Position numbers and translations under genes: made by a program. Source: Zeimonas sp050187175 (lineage in GTDB: Bacteria > Pseudomonadota > Gammaproteobacteria > Burkholderiales > Burkholderiaceae_E). From it: DNA of 64,000 bases. Where the stretch lies: NCBI GenBank assembly GCA_050187175.1, contig JBFWXS010000004.1, positions 1 to 64,000 on the forward strand, in the 5' to 3' direction. The notes under the pieces were generated by a model. The model was not told where the DNA came from. It worked only from the letters and a program-made list of their open reading frames with translations, and did not search any database. How positions within the stretch are numbered: the first letter of the stretch is position 1; every line of letters starts with the position of its first letter. Below, piece by piece: positions 26,395 to 34,519 of this stretch.

Positions 26395-27219
26395 ATGCCC
26401 GAGCTGCCCGAAGTCGAAGTCGTCCGCCGCGGTCTGCAGGCCAGCGTGCTCGAACGGCCCGTCCAGGGCATCGACGTGCGCCAGCCGCGCTTGCGCTGGC
26501 CGGTGCCCGACGATCTGAGCCAGCGGCTGGCGACGCGCCGCGTGCAATCCGTGGGCCGGCGCGGCAAGTATCTGCTGCTCGACTTCGGCGCCGGCACGCT
26601 GATCGTGCATCTGGGCATGTCGGGCAGCTTCCGCTTCCTGCGTCAGCCGCCGCCGCCGGCCGCGCACGATCACGTCGACCTGCGCTTCGAGCACGGCCTG
26701 CTGCGCTATAACGATCCGCGCCGGTTCGGCGCGATGCTGTGGCACGACGCGGCCGACGGGCCGGTCGAGCGTACGCACCCGCTGCTGGTCGGCCTGGGCG
26801 TGGAGCCGCTGGACGCCGGCTTCGACGGAGCCCTGCTGTATCGCGCCACGCGCGGCCGGCGCGTGGCGATCAAGCAGCTGCTGCTGGCCGGCACCGTAGT
26901 CGTGGGCGTCGGCAACATCTATGCGTCCGAGAGCCTGTTCCGCGCCGGCATCCGCCCATCGACGCCGGCGCACCGCATCGGACGCGAACGCTACGAGCTG
27001 CTGGCGGAGGCCGTGCGTGCCACGCTGTCGGACGCGATCGGCCGCGGCGGCAGCACCTTGCGCAATTTCGTGGCCAGCGACGGCGCCAGCGGCTATTTCC
27101 AGCTCGATTGCTTCGTCTACGGGCGCGACGGCCAGCCGTGCCGCCGCTGCGGCGCCACGGTGCGGCTGCTGCGGCAGCAGCAGCGTTCGACGTTCTTCTG
27201 CCCTGCCTGCCAGCGCTGA
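26395..27219 (+). CDS. mutM: formamidopyrimidine-DNA glycosylase
   Basis: MutM (Fpg) excises 8-oxoguanine and formamidopyrimidines and cuts the abasic site. The 274-aa protein begins MPELPEVE with catalytic Pro2 and Glu3. It has the conserved Lys in GRRGKYLLLDF, the helix-two-turn-helix VVGVGNIYASESLFRAGI and a C-terminal zinc finger in C-x2-C-x16-C-x2-C form. It is divergent from the TPR gene, with 73 bases between. mutY, which acts in the same repair pathway, lies about 2.5 kb downstream. Confidence 0.97.
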   Translation: MPELPEVEVVRRGLQASVLERPVQGIDVRQPRLRWPVPDDLSQRLATRRVQSVGRRGKYLLLDFGAGTLIVHLGMSGSFRFLRQPPPPAAHDHVDLRFEHGLLRYNDPRRFGAMLWHDAADGPVERTHPLLVGLGVEPLDAGFDGALLYRATRGRRVAIKQLLLAGTVVVGVGNIYASESLFRAGIRPSTPAHRIGRERYELLAEAVRATLSDAIGRGGSTLRNFVASDGASGYFQLDCFVYGRDGQPCRRCGATVRLLRQQQRSTFFCPACQR

Positions 27220-27403
27220 GGCGGCTTGCCGGCGGCGGGGCGTGACCGGCGCCGGCCTCTGGCCCCGCCTTCCGCCGTCCCTCTCTGTCCGCCGCCGTCC
27301 GCCCGCTCTAATCCGCCACAGGGCGGATGGCGCCGAACGCGCCGCCAGGCTGCGCATCGCTGTGCTATAGATGCCGCGAACCTCACAAGAAGATCGGCGG
27401 ACC

Positions 27404-29410
27404 ATGGGCGCATTCGGCGAGCGGATTGCGGAATACGGCGGCTGGCGGCAGGCCTTGTCGCAGGCCGTGTCGCGCTATGGCGGCTGGCTGGAAGACGCGG
27501 GCCTGGCCGATCCCGTCCTGCAGACGCGCCTGGAGCGCGCCACGGCGCGGCTGGCCGGCGACCGCATCTCGATCGCGTTCGTGGCCGAGTACTCGCGCGG
27601 CAAGTCCGAGCTGATCAACGCCATCTTCTTCGCCGATGCCGGCCGCCGCATCGTGCCGTCCGCGGCGGGCCGCACCACGATGTGCCCGACCGAGCTGCTG
27701 TACGACGCCACGCGCGCCAGCTCGATCCGCCTGCTGCCGATCGAGACGCGACTGGTCGACACGCCGCTGTCGGAACTGCGCAGCGACGACACGCAGTGGC
27801 ACGAGCTGCCGATAGACGCGCGGGATCCGTCCAGCCTGAGCCGCGCGTTCGCCTGCGTGCAGGAAACGCGCTGGGTCGATCGCGAGCAGGCCGAGCTGCT
27901 GGGCCTGCTCGATTCTTCGGCGGCCGAGGCCGGCGGTTCGGGTGGCGCAGGCCTGGGGGGCGGTGCGGCCGGATCGGCCATGGGCGCCGGCATGCAGCAG
28001 GCCGACGAACACGGCCGCGTCGAGATCCCGCGCTGGCGCCACGCCATCGTCAACGTACCGCATCCGCTGCTCGAGCTGGGGCTGGTCATCATCGACACGC
28101 CGGGCCTGAACGCGATCGGCACCGAGCCCGAGCTGACGCTGAAGCTGATTCCCGGCGCCGACGCGGTGCTGTTCGTGCTCGCGGCCGACGCCGGCGTCAC
28201 GCGCACCGACATCGAAGTCTGGCGCGAGCGCATCAGTCCGTGCCACGACTCGGGCCGCTTCGTCGTGCTCAACAAGATCGACAGCCTGTGGGACGAGCTC
28301 AAGGACGAGGTGCAGATCCAGCTGGAGATCGCACGCCAAGTCGGCTCGGTGGCCAATACGCTGCATCTGCCGAACGAGCGCATCTTCCCCGTGTCTGCGC
28401 AGAAGGCGCTGGTGGCGCGCGTGACCGGCGACGAAGCGCTGGAGAAGCGCAGCCGCATCAGCGACCTCGAGTACGCGCTGGGCAAGGAGCTGGTGCCGCA
28501 GCAGTGGGAGATCGCGCGCGAGCACGTGCAGCGCGAGTTCGATGCGGTTCACACGCTGGTCTCGGGCGTGCTGGCCGCGCGCCGGCGCAGCGCCGTCGAG
28601 CAGCTGTTCGAGCTCAACGGGCTGCGCGGCAAGAACCGCGACGTGATGGATCATTTCGCGGCGCGCATACGCCGCGAGCGCGAGGAGTTCGAGCAGAGCC
28701 TGCGCCACCTGCAGGGGCTGCGCGCGGTGTTCGCGCGGCACTCGCAGGCGATCCAGACGGTGGTCGGCCGCGACACGCTGCGCCGGCACGTGCGCAGCGC
28801 GCGCGAGCTGATGCAGGGCAGCCATTTCTCGCTGGGCCTGCGCGAGGGCATGGACTCGCTGATCGCGGCGGCGCGCACCGATCTGGGCGAGGCCGCGAGG
28901 CTGGTCGACGAAGTGTCGACGCTGATGAGCGCGATGTATCGCTCGTTCAGCGCCGAGCACGGCCTGTCGCTGGGCAACCCGGTCCTGTTCTCGGTGCAGC
29001 GCTACCTCGACGAGCTCGAGCGGATCGAGCAGGTGCAGCGCCGCCAGTTCGGCGCGATGAGCCTGCTGACGACTTCGCAATGGGCGCTGATGCGCCGCTT
29101 CTTCGAGTCGGTGGCGGCGCGCATCAAGGACGTCTACGACCTGGCTTCGCGCGAGATCCAGAGCTGGCTGCGTACCGTGATGGCCCCCATCGAGAGCCAG
29201 ATCCGCGAGCACCAGTCGCAGCTTCGGCGCCGGCTGGACTCGGTGCGCCGCGTTCTCGAGGCCAATGGCAGCCTGGAGGCGAAGATCGGCGAGGTCGAGC
29301 GGCAGCGCGTCGAGGTCGAGCAGCGCATCGCGCTCGCCGACGAGTTCGCGCGCCAGGTCCGCGTGCTGCTCGAAGCGCCGGCGCGCGAGCGCGAGCTGGC
29401 CGAAGCCTGA
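27404..29410 (+). CDS. dynamin-like large GTPase
   Basis: The 668-aa protein belongs to the bacterial dynamin family, which remodels or protects membranes. The GTPase domain has P-loop AEYSRGKS (first Gly of the consensus replaced by Ala), G3 IIDTPGLNAIG and G4 NKID. A Gly/Ala-rich insert lies between G1 and G3. The remainder is helical, with long coiled coils toward the C-terminus; there is no clear transmembrane helix. ATG 27404 is preferred; ATG 27371 in frame has no ribosome binding site. Similar genes occur in many Burkholderiales without known function. Confidence 0.85.
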   Translation: MGAFGERIAEYGGWRQALSQAVSRYGGWLEDAGLADPVLQTRLERATARLAGDRISIAFVAEYSRGKSELINAIFFADAGRRIVPSAAGRTTMCPTELLYDATRASSIRLLPIETRLVDTPLSELRSDDTQWHELPIDARDPSSLSRAFACVQETRWVDREQAELLGLLDSSAAEAGGSGGAGLGGGAAGSAMGAGMQQADEHGRVEIPRWRHAIVNVPHPLLELGLVIIDTPGLNAIGTEPELTLKLIPGADAVLFVLAADAGVTRTDIEVWRERISPCHDSGRFVVLNKIDSLWDELKDEVQIQLEIARQVGSVANTLHLPNERIFPVSAQKALVARVTGDEALEKRSRISDLEYALGKELVPQQWEIAREHVQREFDAVHTLVSGVLAARRRSAVEQLFELNGLRGKNRDVMDHFAARIRREREEFEQSLRHLQGLRAVFARHSQAIQTVVGRDTLRRHVRSARELMQGSHFSLGLREGMDSLIAAARTDLGEAARLVDEVSTLMSAMYRSFSAEHGLSLGNPVLFSVQRYLDELERIEQVQRRQFGAMSLLTTSQWALMRRFFESVAARIKDVYDLASREIQSWLRTVMAPIESQIREHQSQLRRRLDSVRRVLEANGSLEAKIGEVERQRVEVEQRIALADEFARQVRVLLEAPARERELAEA

Positions 29411-29414
29411 GGCT

Positions 29415-29576
29415 CAAGCTCGAGGCCCAAGCTCGAGGCCCAAGCNNNNNNNNNNNNNNNNNNNNNNNNNNNNNNNNNNNNNNNNNNNNNNNNNNNNNNN
29501 NNNNNNNNNNNNNNNNNNNNNNNNNNNNNNNNNNNNNNNNNNNNNCAAGCTCGAGGCCCAAGCTCGAGGCCCAAGC
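29415..29576. repeat. 13-bp tandem repeat array interrupted by an assembly gap
   Basis: CAAGCTCGAGGCC is tandemly repeated on both sides of the 100-N gap: 29415-29445 and 29546-29576 are the same 31 bases. The array begins 5 bases after the dynamin stop codon. The assembler evidently broke in the repeat, so the true copy number is unknown and could be larger. The unit is not a multiple of three, and the array appears intergenic. Confidence 0.8.
29446..29545. other. assembly gap (100 N) inside the 13-bp repeat
   Basis: Fixed-length N block. Unlike the other two gaps, the shared flank is only 31 bases and is itself a tandem repeat, so this gap probably hides unresolved repeat copies and not a simple overlap. 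Confidence 0.8.
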
Positions 29577-29680
29577 CCGGCACCTGCTAAGCTTCCGCGG
29601 CGCCGGTCGGCATGGCCCGGTCGGCATGGCCGGCTCGTCGATGCGCTGCGCATCGACTTGATTCCTCTCCGCGGTCCAGC

Positions 29681-30739
29681 ATGACCTCTATGATCGCCGA
29701 ACGCCTGATCGACTGGCAGCGCCGCCACGGCCGGCATGACCTGCCCTGGCAGCGGACCCGCGACGCTTATCGCATCTGGCTGTCGGAGGTGATGCTGCAG
29801 CAGACGCAGGTGTCGACCGTCATCCCGTATTTCACGCGCTTCGTCGACACGTTTCCGGATGTCGCCGCGCTGGCCGCCGCCGATGTCGACACAGTGCTGC
29901 AGCTATGGAGCGGGCTCGGCTACTACAGCCGCGCGCGCAACCTGCACCGCTGCGCGATCGAGGTCGTGCAGCGCCATGGCGGACGCTTTCCCGCCGATCC
30001 GCAGCTGCTCGCCGAGCTGCCCGGCATCGGCCGCTCGACCGCGGCGGCGATCGCCGTGTTCGCCTATGGCGCGCGCGCCGCGATCCTCGACGGCAACGTC
30101 AAGCGGGTGCTCTGCCGGCACGGCGGCGTGCACGGCTTTCCGGGCGAGCGCTCGGTCGAGCTGGAGCTGTGGCGCATCGCCGAACGCGAGCTGCCGGCCG
30201 ACGGCATCGAGGCGTACACGCAGGGCCTGATGGACCTCGGCGCGACCGTCTGCGTGCGCAGCCGCCCCGCCTGTGCGGCCTGTCCGCTGGCCGACGACTG
30301 CAGCGCGCGCCGCGATGGCAACGCGGCCGAACTGCCCACGCCGCGGCCGCGCAAGACGCTGCCGCAGCGGCGCTGCACGCTGCTGGTGCTGTGCGACGGC
30401 GCGCGCGTGCTGGTCGAGCGCCGGCCGCCGACCGGCATCTGGGGAGGCTTGCTGAGCCTGCCCGAAGTGCCGGCCGACGCGGCGGATGCCGATATGGCGG
30501 ACGAGATCGCGCGCCGCTTCGGCCTGCGCGTCGGCGCCGCGCGTCGACTGGCGGCATTCGACCACACGTTCACGCACTTCAAGCTGCAGGCGCAGCCGGT
30601 GCTGTTCGACGTCGACGGCGCCGCGGCGCTCGCCGAGCCCGCGGCGCTGTGGCTGGGGCCCGACGAGGTGCCGGACGCGGCGCTGCCGCGGCCGATCAAG
30701 ACTCTGCTGCAGGCGCTGGCGACTCCGATACGCGCCTGA
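29681..30739 (+). CDS. mutY: A/G-specific adenine glycosylase
   Basis: MutY removes adenine mispaired with 8-oxoguanine, complementing MutM. The 352-aa protein has the opening DLPWQRTRDAYRIWLSEVML, the helix-hairpin-helix ELPGIGRSTAAAI with the catalytic Asp following in ILDGNVKRVL, a [4Fe-4S] motif C-x6-C-x2-C-x5-C (CVRSRPACAACPLADDC) and a C-terminal NUDIX-like 8-oxoG recognition domain. ATG 29681 is chosen; ATG 29690 is equally possible, and the frame also extends upstream without homology. Confidence 0.96.
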   Translation: MTSMIAERLIDWQRRHGRHDLPWQRTRDAYRIWLSEVMLQQTQVSTVIPYFTRFVDTFPDVAALAAADVDTVLQLWSGLGYYSRARNLHRCAIEVVQRHGGRFPADPQLLAELPGIGRSTAAAIAVFAYGARAAILDGNVKRVLCRHGGVHGFPGERSVELELWRIAERELPADGIEAYTQGLMDLGATVCVRSRPACAACPLADDCSARRDGNAAELPTPRPRKTLPQRRCTLLVLCDGARVLVERRPPTGIWGGLLSLPEVPADAADADMADEIARRFGLRVGAARRLAAFDHTFTHFKLQAQPVLFDVDGAAALAEPAALWLGPDEVPDAALPRPIKTLLQALATPIRA

Positions 30740-30820
30740 GCAGGCGGCCGCTCCAGCCGTCCGCGCCCCGGCTGAACCTCAGCCGGGTGAAGCCGCCGTG
30801 CATGGCGCGGCGCCGCCGGC

Positions 30821-31438
30821 TCAGGTGGGAATGACGCCGTGCTGCTGCAAATATTGATGGATCAGCGACAGCCGCGTCTCGGCATCGTCGAGCTCCATCA
30901 GTTTCTGGCGCGCCCGCGGCTGGATCGGCAGGAACTCGCACAGCCGGTTGCCGACCCAGACGGCCGACTCGAACGCATAGGGTTCGGCGATCATGCGGCG
31001 CATCGGATCGGGCTCGCGCGCTTCCAGGTCATCGACCAGGCGGTGGACCAGCGTCGAGCAGCCGGCGAACGACTGCGGCACCGGTGCGTCGGCGTCGGGC
31101 GCGATCGCCTCGATCTCGGCGCGGATCAGTCCATTGTCGGCGATGCGCCGCTCGATCACGCGGAAACGCTGTTCGCCTATCGTGCGCAGGTTGAGCAGGC
31201 CGCGCGCATCGGTGTCGAAATCGACGATGCGCGCCATGCAGCCGACGGCTTCGTGCTCGGCCGCGGTGCCGACCTCGTTGCCGTCGGTGATCAGGCACAC
31301 GCCGAAAGGCCGGCCCGACGACGTGCATTCGCGCACCATGTCGAGATAGCGCGCCTCGAAGATGCGCAGCGGCAGCACACCGCCGGGAAACAGCACGGTG
31401 TTCAGCGGAAAGATCGCCAGTTCGTCGCGGGTTGTCAC
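30821..31438 (-). CDS. LON-type substrate-binding domain protein
   Basis: The 205-aa protein consists only of the N-terminal substrate-binding domain of Lon protease (IFPLNTVLFPGGVLPLRIFEARY) with no AAA or protease part. Such stand-alone proteins are widespread, but their role is unproven. The start is taken as GTG 31438, preceded by GGAG and directly at the conserved domain; the only in-frame ATG lies far upstream inside rapZ. It follows rapZ by 26 bases on the same strand. Confidence 0.87.
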   Translation of the reverse strand: MTTRDELAIFPLNTVLFPGGVLPLRIFEARYLDMVRECTSSGRPFGVCLITDGNEVGTAAEHEAVGCMARIVDFDTDARGLLNLRTIGEQRFRVIERRIADNGLIRAEIEAIAPDADAPVPQSFAGCSTLVHRLVDDLEAREPDPMRRMIAEPYAFESAVWVGNRLCEFLPIQPRARQKLMELDDAETRLSLIHQYLQQHGVIPT

Positions 31439-31464
31439 CGTGGCTCCGTCGAAGCGATGTGCGT

Positions 31465-32340
31465 TCAGTTCAGCGTCGCCTGCCGCGCGGCCAGCGCGCG
31501 GTGGCGGACCAGGACGTGCTCGATGCGGCGAAAGCGCCGCGCCAGTTCCTCGACGCAATAGACCGAGCGATGCTGGCCGCCGGTGCAGCCCAGCGCCACG
31601 GTCAGATAGCTGCGGTTCTCCAGGATGTAGTGCGGCAGCCAGGTGTGCAGGAAGTTGCCGATGTGCTCGATCATCCGCTGCACCGACGGGATCTGCTCCA
31701 GGTACTCGGCGACCGGCGCGTCGAGGCCGGTCATGGGTCGCAGCTCGGCGTTGTAGTACGGATTCGGCAGGCAGCGTACGTCGAATACCAGGTCGGCGTC
31801 CAGCGGCACGCCGTATTTGTACGCGAACGACTCGAACAGCAGCGTCAGCGACGCGCGCCCGGTGCCGACCACGTCGCGCACCCAGCTGCGCAGCACGTTC
31901 GGATGCAGATCGCTGGTGTCGAGCGAGACGCCGATGTCCTCGAGCACCGACATCAGCTCGCGCTCGCGCTCGATCGACTCGATCAGCGTCGGCGTGCTGT
32001 CGCCGCTACCGGCGCGCAGCGCCATCGGATGGCGCCGGCGGGTCTCGGAATAGCGCTGCACCAGCGTGTCGGTGCGCGCATTCAGGAAGATGACCTTGAC
32101 GTCGTGGCCGAAGCGGCCCAGCCCGTTGACGACCTGGCGCAGCTCGGCGACCGAGTCGCCGCTGCGGGCATCGATGGAGACGGCGACTTTCTCGTGGCCG
32201 CTCTCCTGCAGCGACATGATGACTTCATGCAGGAAGCGCACCGGCAGATTGTCGATGCAGAAGAAGCCGTCATCCTCGAGCACGTTGATCGCGATCGATT
32301 TGCCGGAACCCGAGATGCCGGTGATCAGGACGACGCGCAT
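31465..32340 (-). CDS. rapZ: RNase adapter protein RapZ
   Basis: RapZ is an RNA-binding P-loop protein. In enterobacteria it delivers GlmZ to RNase E to control glucosamine-6-phosphate synthase; in betaproteobacteria the target is unknown. The 291-aa product has Walker A GISGSGKS at the N-terminus, DNLP and the conserved C-terminal domain (VALGCTGGQHRSVY). It overlaps nothing but lies 1 base from hprK, in the rpoN-linked regulatory cluster. Confidence 0.95.
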   Translation of the reverse strand: MRVVLITGISGSGKSIAINVLEDDGFFCIDNLPVRFLHEVIMSLQESGHEKVAVSIDARSGDSVAELRQVVNGLGRFGHDVKVIFLNARTDTLVQRYSETRRRHPMALRAGSGDSTPTLIESIERERELMSVLEDIGVSLDTSDLHPNVLRSWVRDVVGTGRASLTLLFESFAYKYGVPLDADLVFDVRCLPNPYYNAELRPMTGLDAPVAEYLEQIPSVQRMIEHIGNFLHTWLPHYILENRSYLTVALGCTGGQHRSVYCVEELARRFRRIEHVLVRHRALAARQATLN

Positions 32341-32341
32341 G

Positions 32342-33268
32342 TCAGAACTGGGAATCCATGAATTCGCGCTGGCGTTTGATGAAGTCGCCGGTGGTGTCGA
32401 AGCCGCGAAGCTGCAGCACGGTGCTGCGCACCGCCGCTTCGGTGAGCACGGCCAGGTTGCGTCCCGCGGCCACCGGCACCACGACCTTGCGCACCGGCGT
32501 GTCGAGCACGTCCTGCGTCAGGGCTTCCAGCGGCAGCCGCTGGTACTCGTCGTCCATGGTGCTGCGGCGGATCAGCTGCACGATCAGCTTCAGCTTCATC
32601 TTGCGCCGCACCGCGGTCTCGCCGAAGATCGTGCGGATGTCGAGCAGGCCGAGGCCGCGGACCTCGAGCAGATCGCGCAGCAGCGCCGGACATCGCCCTT
32701 CGATGACGTGCGGCGCGATGCGGCTGAACTCGACCACGTCGTCGGCCACCAGTCCGTGGCCGCGGCTGATCAGCTCCAGCGCCAGCTCGCTCTTGCCCAG
32801 ACCCGATTCGCCGGAGATCAGCACGCCCATGCCGAGCACGTCCATGAACACGCCGTGCAGCGAGCAGGTCTGCGCCGTGGCCTTGGACAGGTAGACGCGC
32901 AGCGTCTCGATGACGCTGGCCGCGCTGAGCGGGCTGGAGATCAGCGGCAGGCCCTCGCGCGTCGCGCAGTCCAGCAGTGCGTCGATCGACAGGCCTTCGG
33001 CGACGATCAGCGCCGGCGGCCGGCCGGCCACCAGATCGCGCAGCAGCGAGCGGCGCGCCGTCGCGTCGAGGCGCGCGATGTAGGCCAGCTCGGCTTGCCC
33101 GAACACGTGGATGCGGTTCGGGTGGATGAGGTTCAGATAGCCGACGAGATCAGCCGGCTCGGTGGTGCTGGCCGCGACCTCGCGGTCGGCGGCGGCTTCG
33201 CCGCAGATCCACTGCAGCTGCAGCGAGTCGCGATTCTGGTCGAAAAGTTGGCGGACGGAGACGGTCAT
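32342..33268 (-). CDS. hprK: HPr kinase/phosphorylase
   Basis: HprK phosphorylates HPr on a serine, and removes that phosphate, to tune the phosphotransferase system. The 308-aa protein has an N-terminal regulatory domain and a kinase domain with Walker A GESGLGKSE followed by the HprK signature region (EVRGLGLLDI) and the C-terminal DFIKRQREFMDSQF. It sits between ptsN and rapZ; genes for HPr and enzyme I are not in the window. Confidence 0.96.
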   Translation of the reverse strand: MTVSVRQLFDQNRDSLQLQWICGEAAADREVAASTTEPADLVGYLNLIHPNRIHVFGQAELAYIARLDATARRSLLRDLVAGRPPALIVAEGLSIDALLDCATREGLPLISSPLSAASVIETLRVYLSKATAQTCSLHGVFMDVLGMGVLISGESGLGKSELALELISRGHGLVADDVVEFSRIAPHVIEGRCPALLRDLLEVRGLGLLDIRTIFGETAVRRKMKLKLIVQLIRRSTMDDEYQRLPLEALTQDVLDTPVRKVVVPVAAGRNLAVLTEAAVRSTVLQLRGFDTTGDFIKRQREFMDSQF

Positions 33269-33379
33269 CCCGACAGCATACCGCCGTCTCGCGGCGGCGA
33301 GGCGTCCATCGTGATGCGTCGCCGAGCGGCCGGCGGGACCGGCAGGTCAGCGAAGCGGCGGGAGTCCGGGGGCCGCGGC

Positions 33380-33850
33380 TCAGGCCGCCGGCCGGAACGG
33401 TTCCCAGGTGCTCAGGATCCGGTGCATCTGCACGGGGTCGCTACAGGTCAGCAGCGATTCGCGGATGGCCGCGTCGGACAGCAGCTCGGCCAGCTCGGAC
33501 AGCAGCTCGAGATGCTCTTCGGTGGCGGCTTCGGGAACCAGCAGGAAGACCAGCAGCTTGACCGGGCGGCCGTCGGGCGCGTCGAACGGAATCGGTTCGG
33601 TGAGCCGCACGACGGCGGCCAGCGCTTCCTTCAGGCCCTTGATGCGGCCGTGGGGAATCGCCACGCCTTCGCCCAGCCCCGTGGAGCCGAGCCGCTCGCG
33701 CGCGAACAGCGAATCGAACACCTTGCCGCGTTCGATGCCGTGGTTGTTCTCGAACAGCAGACCAACCTGCTCGAACAAGCGCTTCTTGCTGGTCACCGGA
33801 AGATCCAGGACCAGGTTGGTGGGGGCCAAAAGCCGGGACAAACGATTCAT
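33380..33850 (-). CDS. ptsN: nitrogen-PTS EIIA component PtsN
   Basis: EIIA-Ntr is the terminal phosphoacceptor of the regulatory nitrogen PTS and controls potassium transport and other processes by protein contact. The 156-aa product carries the phospho-accepting His67 in GVAIPHGRI. The ATG at 33850 matches the conserved MNRLSRLL beginning; upstream in-frame ATGs to 33913 lack conserved sequence. A likely promoter lies at about 33930-33957. Confidence 0.95.
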   Translation of the reverse strand: MNRLSRLLAPTNLVLDLPVTSKKRLFEQVGLLFENNHGIERGKVFDSLFARERLGSTGLGEGVAIPHGRIKGLKEALAAVVRLTEPIPFDAPDGRPVKLLVFLLVPEAATEEHLELLSELAELLSDAAIRESLLTCSDPVQMHRILSTWEPFRPAA

Positions 33851-33929
33851 CGCAGTCACGCCCCATAAGCCGGGTTTGACGCTTTGCAGCATGCGAAATG
33901 ACCCTTCGGACATTTTCTAAGCACGGCAA

Positions 33930-33957
33930 ATTATATAGATGCGAGGTGCAAAGAAAA
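33930..33957 (-). promoter_or_regulatory. sigma-70-like promoter of ptsN
   Basis: On the minus strand, TTTTCT (33957-33952) and TATAAT (33935-33930) are separated by 16 bases, in an AT-rich patch 80 bases upstream of the ptsN start. The -10 is perfect, the -35 weak. Confidence 0.45.
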
Positions 33958-34027
33958 GGCCTGCTTTCCGCGGTGCAACAAAAAGGCCACAGAAAAAGAT
34001 ACCGCACTGCAGAAAAGGGTCTTGCCC

Positions 34028-34049
34028 CCCGGCCCGCAATGGGGCCGGG
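34028..34049 (-). terminator. possible terminator downstream of hpf
   Basis: CCCGGCCC (34028-34035) pairs with GGGCCGGG (34042-34049). On the minus strand a TTTT run follows only about 11 bases after the stem, so termination is possible but not canonical. It lies 55 bases past the hpf stop. Confidence 0.35.
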
Positions 34050-34103
34050 CAGGTCGGTCGACGGCAGAAAAGCCTGTTGATGGCCTGCCGCATGTCGACG
34101 TCG

Positions 34104-34427
34104 TCAGGTGGCGGGTGCCTGGTGCTTCAGGGCGTCGTGCTCGAAGTCGTCCCGCTTGCCCTTGTACTTCAGGATCTGGCGATCCAGCTTGTCGATCAAC
34201 GAATCGATGGCGGCGTACAGATCTTCGTGGCTCGCTTCGGCGAACAGGTCTTTGCCGCGTACATGAAGAGTGATCTCGGCCTTCTGGACCAGCTTATCGA
34301 TCGATAGGAAGACGTTGATGTCGATGACTTGGTCGAAATGTCGACGAATCCGATCGAGTTTGCCGGTCACATAGTCACGCAGCGCGGGGGTGACACTGAC
34401 GTGATGACCGCTGATGGCGAGATTCAT
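34104..34427 (-). CDS. hpf: ribosome hibernation-promoting factor (short form)
   Basis: HPF binds the 30S decoding region and promotes inactive 100S dimers in stationary phase. The 107-aa product is the short type, with the fold's typical beginning (MNLAISGHHVSVTPALRDYV) and DLYAAIDSLIDKLDRQI near the end. A near-perfect AAGGAGGA lies 7 bases before the ATG, suggesting high expression. It lies between rpoN and ptsN, the standard order. Confidence 0.95.
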   Translation of the reverse strand: MNLAISGHHVSVTPALRDYVTGKLDRIRRHFDQVIDINVFLSIDKLVQKAEITLHVRGKDLFAEASHEDLYAAIDSLIDKLDRQILKYKGKRDDFEHDALKHQAPAT

Positions 34428-34519
34428 GCATCCTCCTTTCACGGTTGCCCGGCATGCCTGCGGGCGCCCGGTTACTGATGAACCTTGATATCGGCTCGCA
34501 GGATGCGATGCGAGGCCGG

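Noticed and set aside
24507..26711. A 734-codon open frame on the plus strand opposite the TPR gene
   Set aside because: It is an antisense shadow of the high-GC TPR, lolB-side and mutM coding DNA; its product is a low-complexity Arg/Gly/Ala/Gln sequence with no domain.
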